DNA of 64,000 bases, from the NCBI GenBank assembly GCA_964410485.1, contig CAYPHJ010000005.1:22965-86964 (forward strand), written 5' to 3'. This stretch comes from CAYPHJ01 sp964410485 (GTDB taxonomy: Bacteria; Desulfobacterota; Binatia; UBA9968). The translations under genes were made by a program, and so were the position numbers. Below the pieces are notes generated by a model that worked only from the letters and a program-made list of their open reading frames with translations, did no database searches and was not told the DNA's origin. Below, one piece after another: positions 1 to 8,268 of the stretch (the first letter of the stretch is position 1; every line of letters starts with the position of its first letter).

Positions 1-1
1 A

Positions 2-832
2 ACGGTCTTCTGCTGTATCCTCGATGTACGAACCGGCGAGTTGGAATATAGCAATGCCGGTCACAACTTGCCATACGTTTTATCGAACGGGGTTGTGCAG
101 GCGCTGCCCAGGACGGGGGGGGTCGCTTTGGGCATTACCGAATCGGCGGGCTTTCATGCCGGTCAACTCCTGCTCAAGCCAGGAGACCGTCTGGTTTTAT
201 ATACCGATGGTGTGACAGAGGCTATGGATAACCGCGATCAACTCTTTTCAGAAGCCCGTTTGGAGACGACGTTGCGAGGCATGAAGGGGCTGAGCAGTAA
301 GGAAGTCGTTGAAAAGGTCGTAGAAGAGGTACAGCGTTTTACCGTTGGCGCAGCCCAATCGGACGACATCACGCTTCTAACGCTCGGCTATACCGGGCTC
401 GACGAGACTCACCAAAGAAAGCTATCGATCACGCTGAAAAACAACCCTGCAGAGATACAGCGGTTGGCCCAAATCGTGACGGATTTTGCCCAGGGCCATG
501 ACTTCGCTTCGGAGCTGGTGTTCCGCGTGACCCTGGCGTTGGAGGAAATCATCACCAATGTAATCTCGTATGGTTACGATGACGAACTGGAGCATGAGAT
601 CTCGGTGACGCTTTACTGGGAGGATCCTTACGTCAAGCTCGAGGTGGAGGATGACGGCCGTCCTTTCAATCCCTTGGAAGCTCCTCGACCGGACACGGGA
701 AAGCCGTTGGCAGAAAGACAGGTAGGCGGATTGGGAATTCACCTCGTGAGGGAAATGATGGATGAGTTGGAATACCGGCGGGAAAACGACAAGAATCTTC
801 TAGTCCTCAAGACCAAAACTCGTGAGATCTAA
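2..832 (+). CDS. SpoIIE-type protein phosphatase / HATPase regulator, C-terminal part
   Basis: The 5' end lies outside the window; the frame is open from base 2 and already reads as the phosphatase domain (CILDVRTGELEYSNAGHNLP). It shows the late PP2C/SpoIIE motifs YTDGVTEA and QSDDITLLTL. A second domain follows, an RsbW/SpoIIAB-like HATPase with the N box LALEEIITNVISYGY, the G1 box EDDGRPFNPL and the G2 box GGLGIHLVREMMDELEY. Proteins with this pairing act in partner-switching control, dephosphorylating an anti-sigma antagonist while the kinase-fold domain binds or phosphorylates it. The input domain is not visible, so the signal is unknown. A TTG at 41 could be taken as a start, but the homologous upstream frame shows the gene is truncated by the window edge. 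Confidence 0.85.
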   Translation, partial: TVFCCILDVRTGELEYSNAGHNLPYVLSNGVVQALPRTGGVALGITESAGFHAGQLLLKPGDRLVLYTDGVTEAMDNRDQLFSEARLETTLRGMKGLSSKEVVEKVVEEVQRFTVGAAQSDDITLLTLGYTGLDETHQRKLSITLKNNPAEIQRLAQIVTDFAQGHDFASELVFRVTLALEEIITNVISYGYDDELEHEISVTLYWEDPYVKLEVEDDGRPFNPLEAPRPDTGKPLAERQVGGLGIHLVREMMDELEYRRENDKNLLVLKTKTREI

Positions 833-1031
833 AGAACCAACGTCACTTTGTTGTCCGCTGTGGTGTGAACACTCGCGACGGTTGTCACGATACGGTCCCG
901 AGAACCTCTTCCACAAGTGCTCTGGAATCTCGGCTGTGATTTGATAGGGCTAGGAGCCAAGCGCCGCGTCCAGCATCCGCGTAGTTGAAAAAACGAATAG
1001 AGGGCAACAATCATTCGAGGAGGAGAATAGA

Positions 1032-2057
1032 ATGAAAGCCATTATTTTATTGGTTCTTTTTCTGCCCCTTCTGCGGACTGAGGCGGCACAAGCCAACGTA
1101 TATCAAGGGAAAACCATTACTCTCATTGTCGGGACATCGGCCGGCAGCGCTTACGACAACTACGCGCGCATGATAGCGCAACATCTGGGCAGGAATATTC
1201 CGGGCAATCCGAGATTCGTCGTGCAAAACATGCCGGGGGGAGGTTCGATGATTGCCGCGAATTTTCTCAATGGCGTTGCGCGGCCGGACGGCTTGACGAT
1301 CGCGTCGATTAACCCGGCGCTTTACTTTAATCAGCTCGCCGGCCGTAAAGAAGTCCAGTTCGACTGGGCGAAGTTCAAATGGCTGGGTAGCCCGGACTGG
1401 TCGGATCACGTGCTCTATATGCGTACCGATGCCCCGTTCAAGACAATTCACGATGTGCGTGCCGCCGCTACTCCCCCCAAGTGCACGGCAACGGCTACGG
1501 GCACAACCGGTCATTATTTGCCGAAGCTTTTGGAAGAGACCGTTGGTACAAAGTTCAATATAATCCTGGGTTATCCCGGCGGTCCCGAAATGGATCTGGC
1601 GGTCGAGCGCAATGAAGCACAATGTCGCGCATTTACCGTTACCGCTTGGTTTGGCGGCGAGCTTTACCGAAACTGGCGCAACACCGGATTCGCCCGTTTA
1701 CTCATTCAGACGGGCCGCACCCGGGATGAGCGGCTGTCCGATGTGCCGACCCTGTACGAGCTCATGGACCAATACAAGACACGCGACATTGATCGGCGTC
1801 TGGCCGATGTCGTGCTGGCATCGAATATTTTTGGTCGCCCCTATGTGGCACCCGCCGGCATCTCGGCGGAGCATCTCAGTGTCCTGCGCGGTGCTTTCGC
1901 AAAGACTTTTGCAGATGCGCAGTTCTTAGCCGATGCGAAAAGGAGGAACTTAGAAATTAAACCGACAGCGGGTGCAGAGTTGGAGAAGCTTGCCAAAGAG
2001 ATCGTCGTCCAACCTCCTGAGGTCATCGAACGAATGAAAAAGCTGCTGGGCAGGTGA
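1032..2057 (+). CDS. Tripartite tricarboxylate transporter substrate-binding protein (TctC/Bug family)
   Basis: 341 residues, the usual length for the family. An N-terminal signal peptide (residues 1-20, ending near TEAAQA) is followed by the Bug fold opening YQGKTITLIVGTSAGSAYDNYAR and the conserved NMPGGGSMIAAN ligand-loop segment near residue 67. A good ribosome-binding site, AGGAGGAG, sits just upstream of the ATG. It should bind a carboxylate in the periplasm and deliver it to a TctAB permease. No tctA or tctB gene is nearby, so it is an orphan binding protein, as is common in genomes with expanded Bug families. The ligand cannot be told from sequence. Confidence 0.88.
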   Translation: MKAIILLVLFLPLLRTEAAQANVYQGKTITLIVGTSAGSAYDNYARMIAQHLGRNIPGNPRFVVQNMPGGGSMIAANFLNGVARPDGLTIASINPALYFNQLAGRKEVQFDWAKFKWLGSPDWSDHVLYMRTDAPFKTIHDVRAAATPPKCTATATGTTGHYLPKLLEETVGTKFNIILGYPGGPEMDLAVERNEAQCRAFTVTAWFGGELYRNWRNTGFARLLIQTGRTRDERLSDVPTLYELMDQYKTRDIDRRLADVVLASNIFGRPYVAPAGISAEHLSVLRGAFAKTFADAQFLADAKRRNLEIKPTAGAELEKLAKEIVVQPPEVIERMKKLLGR

Positions 2058-2206
2058 TCGCAATCGAAAATCGGTCCCGTATATCACGTCGGAAGCCGCG
2101 GGTTCTCTCCTCCTCAACGAGAGACTTGGGATTTTAGCCGGAGCAAACTTCGGCGGGCCTTATACGGGACAGTTATCGTCAGATACGATCGTGGCTGCCG
2201 CGCGTG

Positions 2207-3055
2207 TTAGCTTACGTGGCTCCATGCATGGTAGGAGCTGCGTACGAGCGGGCCGGATTCGACGTGTCGGAAACCAAGTTTCTGCGCGTCATTTTTCAAT
2301 TCCTGGAACTCGTCTGGAGTGACGTAGCGTTCTACCTTGAGCTGTCGTAGCGAGGGCTGGAGATACTGTCCCAGCGTCACGATGTCAACCTCATTGACCC
2401 GCAAATCATGCAAGGTGCGCAGCACCTCGTCGCGGGTCTCGCCGACGCCGAGCATCATGCCTGTTTTGGTCAACAGCCCCGAGCGCATTTCCTTGGCGGC
2501 CTTGAGAATACCGACCGAGCACTCATAGCTGTGACCGGGTCTCACCTTGGCGTAAAGACGTGGCACAGTCTCGACGTTGTGATTCAGGATATCAATTCCC
2601 GAATGAATAACCGTCTCCAGAGCACTAATGTTCCCTTGAAAGTCCGGGATAAGAACTTCGACCCGAATTCCAGGATTCAGCGCTTTGATCCAAAAAACGG
2701 TTTTGGCGAAGTGAATCGAGCCGCCGTCCGGAAGATCATCACGGTTGACCGATGTGACCACGATGTGGGCCAACCCGAGATCCTTAACGACGAGCGCAAC
2801 GTTGCGCGGCTCCTCCGGATCCAGCGCCACTGGTTTGCCTTTGTCGATTGCACAGAAGCGGCAGCCGCGAGTGCAGGTGTCACCCAGGATCAGGAAAGTG
2901 GCGGTGTTATGTCCCCAGCACTCGCCTATATTCGGGCAGCGCGCTTCCTCGCAAACAGTGTGCAGGTTCTTGTCTCTCAAGATGCGCTTGAGGCGGAGGT
3001 AGTTGGGGTTACCCGGAGGTCGAACCTTGATCCAATCGGGATGTCGACGTGGCAT
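2207..3055 (-). CDS. lipA: Lipoyl synthase
   Basis: A radical SAM enzyme inserting two sulfurs at C6 and C8 of protein-bound octanoyl groups. The auxiliary-cluster cysteines C35, C40 and C46 (CEEARCPNIGEC) and the radical SAM triplet C61, C65 and C68 (CTRGCRFC) are intact. The C-terminal RSS motif, whose serine ligates the auxiliary cluster, is present (VRSSYHA, near residue 274). Length is 282 residues. It lies 29 bases downstream of lipB on the same strand, so the two steps of lipoate assembly are probably cotranscribed. The ribosome-binding site is weak. It serves pyruvate and 2-oxoglutarate dehydrogenases and the glycine cleavage system. Confidence 0.96.
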   Translation of the reverse strand: MPRRHPDWIKVRPPGNPNYLRLKRILRDKNLHTVCEEARCPNIGECWGHNTATFLILGDTCTRGCRFCAIDKGKPVALDPEEPRNVALVVKDLGLAHIVVTSVNRDDLPDGGSIHFAKTVFWIKALNPGIRVEVLIPDFQGNISALETVIHSGIDILNHNVETVPRLYAKVRPGHSYECSVGILKAAKEMRSGLLTKTGMMLGVGETRDEVLRTLHDLRVNEVDIVTLGQYLQPSLRQLKVERYVTPDEFQELKNDAQKLGFRHVESGPLVRSSYHAWSHVS

Positions 3056-3084
3056 AGCTCAATTCGCGGTTTTGAGTGCGGCGT

Positions 3085-3795
3085 TTAGAGTTTCGAGTTA
3101 AGCCCCGAAGCCCGAACTAATGTTAAACTCCCCTCACAGGGCTCCTCGTAACTGCAGCCTTCTTGAACAATCTCGGGATAGCCAAACAGTCGAGCGAAGT
3201 GCTCAATAAACGAGCGCTTTATCTGATCGACATTCGGCTCATTCCCTAATTCCTTGGCCATCGACGTCACCGCGGCCCAGCTCAGCCCGCAGGGGATAAT
3301 ACGCTCAAAATAGGAAAGATCCGTGTTCACATTGAGTGCAAGGCCATGATAGGTGATTCCCCGGCTCACCGCGATACCAATGGCGGCAATCTTTTTGTCC
3401 GCAATCCAAATGCCCGTGTACGGCGGCCGTCGCGCGCCGTCGAGTCCATAGTCATGCAAGGTGTGGACCGCCGCCAACTCAAGTCTGGCGAGATAGTTGT
3501 GCACTGCTTTGCGCAATTTGGAACGCAAATCAATTACCGGATAGACAACCAGTTGGCCAGGGCCGTGATACGTCACGTCGCCGCCGCGGCTTGTGCGATA
3601 AACCGGTATCCCAGCCGCTTCGATCACATGCGTCGCATGGCCAGCTCGTCCCAAGGTATAGACGTGCGGATGCTCCACGAAGAGCACGATATCGGGAGGT
3701 CCGTTACCGCGCTTGAATCCTACGATTTTCTCCTGAACGGCGAGCGCGGTGAGATATTCCATTCGGCCCAGGTCTTTGTATGCGAGCGTCCTCAT
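3085..3795 (-). CDS. lipB: Octanoyl-ACP:protein N-octanoyltransferase
   Basis: Transfers octanoate from acyl carrier protein to lipoyl domains, supplying LipA encoded just downstream. The family signature RGGDVTYHGPGQ is at residues 70-81, the catalytic lysine in KKIAAIG at about K135, and the nucleophilic cysteine in IIPCGLSWAAVTSM at C169. ATG at 3795 is preferred over an overlapping GTG at 3798; both precede the conserved YKDLG start. Length of 236 residues is normal. The C-terminal 20 residues are not conserved family sequence. Confidence 0.95.
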   Translation of the reverse strand: MRTLAYKDLGRMEYLTALAVQEKIVGFKRGNGPPDIVLFVEHPHVYTLGRAGHATHVIEAAGIPVYRTSRGGDVTYHGPGQLVVYPVIDLRSKLRKAVHNYLARLELAAVHTLHDYGLDGARRPPYTGIWIADKKIAAIGIAVSRGITYHGLALNVNTDLSYFERIIPCGLSWAAVTSMAKELGNEPNVDQIKRSFIEHFARLFGYPEIVQEGCSYEEPCEGSLTLVRASGLNSKL

Positions 3796-3933
3796 CACCT
3801 CTCATTTTTATCGTCGGCGCCATGATCTTTCAAGTCGAACGCGCAGCGTCCTGTTCGGACGGTTCATCAGTACAGCAGTGCATTACGCGATGACTCCACC
3901 ACTCGCGTGCTCCCCGCTCGCCCAAAGAGCGTA

Positions 3934-3960
3934 TTGCCCGCCCGTGTTTTTTCTTATAAT
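3934..3960 (+). promoter_or_regulatory. Candidate sigma70 promoter for the VOC gene
   Basis: A perfect TATAAT -10 box at 3955-3960 has a TTGCCC -35 candidate at 3934-3939. The spacer is 15 bases, shorter than ideal, which lowers confidence. It lies 49 bases before the ATG of the gene at 4010. Confidence 0.4.
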
Positions 3961-4009
3961 GGGAGGTCAGGGCGGCGCCCCCAGCGAACAATGCTCAAGG
4001 AGGAACAAT

Positions 4010-4459
4010 ATGCCTAGCGTAACGTCATTGGGACACATCGGTCTATACGTGCGGGACATCGCCCGTTCAAAGGCCTTTTACCGGGACATTCTCGGTTTAA
4101 AAATCAGTGATGAAAACCCGCGGACCGGCAGCGCGTTTATGACGGCGAGGGATCGGCTGGAAGAGCATCACGAGTTGCTCCTTGTCCCGGGACGGGAGGA
4201 CGGGAAAGTTGTTCAGCAAATTTCTTTCCGTTGCGCCAGTCTCACCGATCTAAAACAATTTCATCGGCTTTTTTTGGAGCGCAACGTGTCGATCATCCGG
4301 ACTGTCAGTCACGGCAATGCCGTTGGCATCTACTTTTACGACCCGGACGGGAATCAGGTGGAGGTGTATTGGCCGACAGGGGTAGACTGGCCCCAGCCCT
4401 TTGGGAAGCCGGTGGATTTAGCCGCGACGGATGCCGAGATCATGGCGAACCTTACCTGA
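4010..4459 (+). CDS. VOC (glyoxalase/dioxygenase fold) family protein
   Basis: 149 residues from the ATG at 4010, chosen because AAGGAGG lies 6 bases upstream and the VOC fold begins at once (SLGHIGLYVRDIARSKAFYRDILGL). The second half ends in the typical metal-ligand strand YDPDGNQVEVYW. His in GHIGL and Glu in NQVEVYW are the expected metal ligands. This resembles catechol 2,3-dioxygenase/glyoxalase-like single-domain proteins. The substrate cannot be assigned, and neighbours give no clue. It is divergent from lipB. Confidence 0.85.
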   Translation: MPSVTSLGHIGLYVRDIARSKAFYRDILGLKISDENPRTGSAFMTARDRLEEHHELLLVPGREDGKVVQQISFRCASLTDLKQFHRLFLERNVSIIRTVSHGNAVGIYFYDPDGNQVEVYWPTGVDWPQPFGKPVDLAATDAEIMANLT

Positions 4460-4523
4460 GAGATCTCAATCAAGGGCGGGCGCGAGAAGTGAAACCCACC
4501 GAGCGACCTTGTTGTGACGACCA

Positions 4524-4581
4524 GTGACTGGAGTACTGGGGTGGTGGAGTAATGGATGTATTTGTTGACCCGATACTCCAA
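4524..4581. repeat. Intergenic GGAGT-rich repeat, copy A
   Basis: Tandem units of the form TGGAGTACTGG, GGTGGTGGAGTAATGG, then an opposite-strand unit ATACTCCAATG. The same 10-11 base unit recurs at 15813-15901, 60801-60840 and 61947-61983. It lies between the convergent VOC gene and the serine hydrolase. Confidence 0.6.
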
Positions 4582-4589
4582 TGCCTACT

Positions 4590-5663
4590 TTAGTGGGCAA
4601 CGTTGTGAGGCTCGGCTGGCCGCCCCGCGAACGCCGGGACGAGCTCATGCTCCAATAAATGGCGGACGAGATGCTGGTGTTCCCGCCGGCCCTCGCCGGG
4701 TTCTGGCGATGAGGTGGTAACAGCGACCAGTCGCAGACTCGGGACCACGTAAATAAATTGACCACCGTGGCCCCACGCATAGCTTGCCTGTTTTCCAGCG
4801 ACGGTCTGCAGCCACCAGCCGTAACCATAAGCACGGCCGCTCCAGCGTGACATGGTGCGCGGCTCGAGTGAGTCAGTAATCCACTGTTCCGGCACCACTT
4901 GCTTATTCCCCACTCTCCCTCGGTTGAGATAGAGCTCGCCAAACTTTAACATGTCGCGCGGCGTTAGATGCATCTCGTTGCCGCCAAAGTATATCCCCTG
5001 CGGATCGCGGAGCCACGGGGAGATGGAGATGCCCAGCGGATCGGCCAAATAGCGACGAGCGAAAGCGTACGTGCTCATCCGCGTTGCCCTCGTCAGTATG
5101 GCCGAGAGCAGGTGCGAGTTGCCTGTGCTATAGATCATGGCGCCGCCCGGAACATCAACCATCGGCCGGGTAAGAACATATCGCACCCAGTCGCCGCTTT
5201 GCACCCAACGTCCGTAGTTTCGATTGCTGGTTGTTTCGAGCCCGGAGCGCATTGTTAGCAGGTCTTCGATGGTAATGGTGCTTTTAACGCGAACCTCTGC
5301 CGTGTTCAGGTGTTCTGGAAAAAACTTCCCGATCGGCTCCTGCAAGCTCTTTAGGTGGCCTTGCTCGAGCGCAATGCCCACCAGCGCTGAAAGCAGACTC
5401 TTGGATGTGGACTTGATATTTTCCGGCTTCGAGTGATGTGCTCCCTGGAAGTAACGCTCCTCGACGATGCGCCCGTCGATCGAGATCAAAAAGCTGCGCA
5501 GTCGGGGGGAGTCGCTCGCGCGGTCGATCACGCGGGCATGTGGCGAGGATTGAAGCGGTGCAGCGGGCGCTCTGGCGGCGACTGCAATCCATGACAAGAC
5601 GGCGGCCGAAACAACGACCGCTATGCGTGCGCCGCTGCGAAATCTCTTCATCGGTACGGCCAT
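4590..5663 (-). CDS. Exported serine hydrolase of the beta-lactamase/penicillin-binding fold
   Basis: 357 residues with an N-terminal signal segment (about 1-35, cleavage near RAPAA). The nucleophile motif SxxK is S85-T-S-K88, the tyrosine motif lies in MIYSTGNSHLL, and a HGG triplet (WGHGGQFIYV) stands where class C beta-lactamases carry KTG. These features are typical of beta-lactamase-related esterases and peptidases (PF00144), not drug-resistance AmpC enzymes. It is predicted to act in the periplasm. A second in-frame ATG four codons in is possible as start. The natural substrate is unknown. Confidence 0.87.
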   Translation of the reverse strand: MAVPMKRFRSGARIAVVVSAAVLSWIAVAARAPAAPLQSSPHARVIDRASDSPRLRSFLISIDGRIVEERYFQGAHHSKPENIKSTSKSLLSALVGIALEQGHLKSLQEPIGKFFPEHLNTAEVRVKSTITIEDLLTMRSGLETTSNRNYGRWVQSGDWVRYVLTRPMVDVPGGAMIYSTGNSHLLSAILTRATRMSTYAFARRYLADPLGISISPWLRDPQGIYFGGNEMHLTPRDMLKFGELYLNRGRVGNKQVVPEQWITDSLEPRTMSRWSGRAYGYGWWLQTVAGKQASYAWGHGGQFIYVVPSLRLVAVTTSSPEPGEGRREHQHLVRHLLEHELVPAFAGRPAEPHNVAH

Positions 5664-5974
5664 TGCACCTCGTAATATCCAAAATATTAGCTATTTTCAA
5701 ACGCAGGGCAAGGGCAGCCATTACGGGTTTGCAGAGTCATTCAAAACTAAGTAGAAGTCAGAGCTTCAAGTCGTGAGCATGAGAGGATCCTCTCCAATGT
5801 CTTAAATTTCTAAGGTTGGCCAGAGCATGATTGGCTGCGATTTCCGTTTGCTGGTGCGAGAATGCGTGGCGCCTCCGCTTCGGCTCACGTCGATGGCGAT
5901 TCGCCAGGGGGAACTCCTTTGCCGTTCCGCAGCCTCGGTTGTCGTCCTCAATTTCAAAAGTCGGAGTCTTAACA
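5664..5974. other. Intergenic region between divergent genes (311 bases)
   Basis: Separates the serine hydrolase from the permease. The only structure seen is a perfect 14-base palindrome GAGAGGATCCTCTC at 5782-5795, which could be an operator or a chance site. The permease frame is open upstream to 5831 but that extension has no family similarity. No clear promoter or RNA motif was found. Confidence 0.4.
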
Positions 5975-7513
5975 GTGCCCGCACAAGCGTTTAAGCCGCC
6001 CTGGTTTGTGCGCAAAGACCTGGACGGGTTCTATGGCCTTTTCATCGACAACGTGATCCAACTGATTCTCATTGTTGTCCTTTGCCGTGACCTGATCAGG
6101 TTGCCCGATCACCACATTTTCGGATTGATTCTCCCGGGAGCCGCCCTTTCCATTCTTATCGGCAACCTCTTTTATACAGGACAAGCGCGCCAGCTGGCGC
6201 GCGAAACCGGTCGGGACGATGTCACGGCATTGCCTTATGGCATCAATACGGTAAGTCTTTTCGCCTTTGTCTTTTTCATTATGCTGCCGGTGGCACAGGA
6301 GACAAAGGATCCGATTTGGGCGTGGAAGATCGGATTGGTGGCTTGCTTTCTTAGCGGTGTTATCGAGATCGCCGGCGCTTTTGTTGCCGAAAGGGTGCGC
6401 CGCGCGACGCCACGCGCCGCTCTTCTGGCCGCACTGGCCGGCATTGCCATTACGTTTATCTCCATGGATTTCACCTTCAAAATTTTCGCCCAGCCGCTGC
6501 TTGCGATGGTGCCCATGGCGATTATTTTTGTCGCCTACTTTTCTCACCAAAAGTTTCCCCTTGGGATCCCCGGCGGAATGCTTGCGGTCATCGTGGGCAG
6601 CGTTCTCGGCTGGTTGCTGGGCGCAATGGATACAAAAGCAGCGCCCGTAAGCGTGTCCCTAACGCCGCCGCTTTACACCGGTGGCGCGCTCTGGGAGGCG
6701 CTCCTGGATCCCGCCGCGCTGAGTTATTTCTCGGTCATTCTCCCTATGGGCATTTTTAACGTCGTGGGTTCGCTACAAAACATCGAAAGCGCGGAAGCCG
6801 CGGGAGACGGCTACCGCACGTTTCCCGCTTTGATGGCCAACGGCGTCGGCACTATCGTGGCCGCTTTGTTCGGCAGCGTCTTTCCAACAACGATTTATAT
6901 TGGCCATCCCGGATGGAAGCGATTAGGGGCGCGCTCAGGATATTCTGCTCTGAATGGTGTCTGTATCGCGCTCCTCTGTCTCACCGGAACGATACAGGCT
7001 GTTCTCAACTGGATTCCAGTTGAAGCCGGAATCGGGATTCTTCTGTACATCGGCATTATCATTGTTGCCCAGTCCTTTCAGGCAGTGCCGAAGGAGCATG
7101 CGCCCGCCGTGGCGCTGGGGCTTGTTCCTTCGCTTGCCGCATGGGGGCTTCTGATGGTCGACACCGGGCTCCGTGCCGCGGGAACATCCTTGTTCGAGGT
7201 GGGAGTCACGTCGTTTGCTGGCACGATCGCAATCGAAGGAATGATCGCTCTGGAACGCGGATTTATCTTTACGTCGATGATTCTTGCGGCAATCGGCGTA
7301 GCGCTGATCGAAAGGGAGTTTATCAAAGCGGCCTTGTGGTCACTGGCTGCGGCGGGGTTGTCTACGAGCGGCGTCATTCATGCGTATGAGCTCACACCGA
7401 CAGGGGTGACGAGCCGCTTCGGACTCTTTGCTGCTCCGGGATTCGCCGCCGGTTATCTGTTGCTGGTCGTGCTGTTTTTCGCGATCGCCCTTTACGCGAA
7501 ACGAGCGAAGTAG
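5975..7513 (+). CDS. NCS2-like (xanthine/uracil permease superfamily) membrane transporter
   Basis: About 512 residues from the GTG at 5975, picked because GGAG lies 8 bases upstream and because the N-terminal WFVRKDLDGFYGLFIDNVIQ block starts just after it. Roughly a dozen hydrophobic segments follow, with ETGRDDVTALPYGINT early and NIESAEAAGDGYRTFPALMANGVGTIVAALFGSVFPTTIY-type residues in the NCS2 signature zone near 270-310. This matches putative permeases of the guanine/xanthine branch. The substrate is not evident, and there is no purine gene beside it. The longer frame to 5831 encodes an arginine-rich, non-conserved stretch. Confidence 0.82.
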   Translation: MPAQAFKPPWFVRKDLDGFYGLFIDNVIQLILIVVLCRDLIRLPDHHIFGLILPGAALSILIGNLFYTGQARQLARETGRDDVTALPYGINTVSLFAFVFFIMLPVAQETKDPIWAWKIGLVACFLSGVIEIAGAFVAERVRRATPRAALLAALAGIAITFISMDFTFKIFAQPLLAMVPMAIIFVAYFSHQKFPLGIPGGMLAVIVGSVLGWLLGAMDTKAAPVSVSLTPPLYTGGALWEALLDPAALSYFSVILPMGIFNVVGSLQNIESAEAAGDGYRTFPALMANGVGTIVAALFGSVFPTTIYIGHPGWKRLGARSGYSALNGVCIALLCLTGTIQAVLNWIPVEAGIGILLYIGIIIVAQSFQAVPKEHAPAVALGLVPSLAAWGLLMVDTGLRAAGTSLFEVGVTSFAGTIAIEGMIALERGFIFTSMILAAIGVALIEREFIKAALWSLAAAGLSTSGVIHAYELTPTGVTSRFGLFAAPGFAAGYLLLVVLFFAIALYAKRAK

Positions 7514-7520
7514 AAGCACC

Positions 7521-8219
7521 TCATCTCTGCTTACGGCCGATGGCTCGCTTCGCTCCAAGCCCTATGCCATCTGCCGTTACTCGAGGACGTTCGAGAGGCG
7601 TGTGCGTGTCCGCCGGGAGATAAGTCCGATTATTGATCTCGGTGACGCTCCACTTCTTAGCCCCATCGTAATTGATTCGTGTGATGCTTGCGGGATCGAG
7701 GTGAAAAGAACGATATTGATTGAGGTGGGTTCCGGTCAAGCGACAGATGATGCCGAGAATCGGAAAATTATGACTCACCGCGACCACTGTTGCCTGACTC
7801 CCGTGCCGTTGAACGATCCGACAAAGTGCGTCCCATGCTCTTTGCGCCACATCCATCAGACTCTCGCCCCCTGGCACCTGAACTTGCGCAGGTTCGGTTC
7901 GCCAGCGCTGGATGAAGTCCGGATATTTTTCTTGGATTTCGGCGAAGGTCAGACCTTCCAAGGTGCCGTGATCTAATTCGCGGATGTTCTCTTCGATTTC
8001 GACCGGCAGACCGTGGGGCTCGCTCACCACTGCGGCGGTTTGTCGCGCCCTTTTGAGATCACTTGAATAAAACGCGTCGACGGATTCTTGGCCGAGGAGT
8101 GCGGCGACCTGCCGCGCCTGGCGCAAGCCGAATTCGTTGAGGGCCAGATCGGAAGAGCCCTGGCACCGTCCTTCGAGATTCCAATCTGTGGCGCCGTGAC
8201 GTAGTAAGACGATCTGCAT
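7521..8219 (-). CDS. Histidine phosphatase family protein (phosphoglycerate-mutase-like)
   Basis: 232 residues. The phosphohistidine motif LLRHGATDWN holds R7 and H8, the acid/base glutamate is in RELDHGTLEG (about E81), and the second catalytic histidine is in VAVSHNFPI (about H150). This is the core of the cofactor-independent-looking PhoE/CobC/GpmB branch. The 35 residues after the domain are basic and not conserved. The gene is convergent with the permease, seven bases away. Specific substrate, such as alpha-ribazole phosphate or a sugar phosphate, cannot be assigned. Confidence 0.88.
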   Translation of the reverse strand: MQIVLLRHGATDWNLEGRCQGSSDLALNEFGLRQARQVAALLGQESVDAFYSSDLKRARQTAAVVSEPHGLPVEIEENIRELDHGTLEGLTFAEIQEKYPDFIQRWRTEPAQVQVPGGESLMDVAQRAWDALCRIVQRHGSQATVVAVSHNFPILGIICRLTGTHLNQYRSFHLDPASITRINYDGAKKWSVTEINNRTYLPADTHTPLERPRVTADGIGLGAKRAIGRKQR

Positions 8220-8268
8220 GGCTTCGCTGCGCTCAGCATTTCAGATTACAAATTTCATATCTCACGAT

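Noticed and set aside
2408..3088. A 226-codon plus-strand frame opposite lipA
   Set aside because: Shadow of lipoyl synthase; no domain signature.
5782..5795. Palindrome GAGAGGATCCTCTC as an operator
   Set aside because: Single occurrence, no regulator nearby, and a 14-base palindrome alone is weak evidence; kept only as a note in the intergenic entry.
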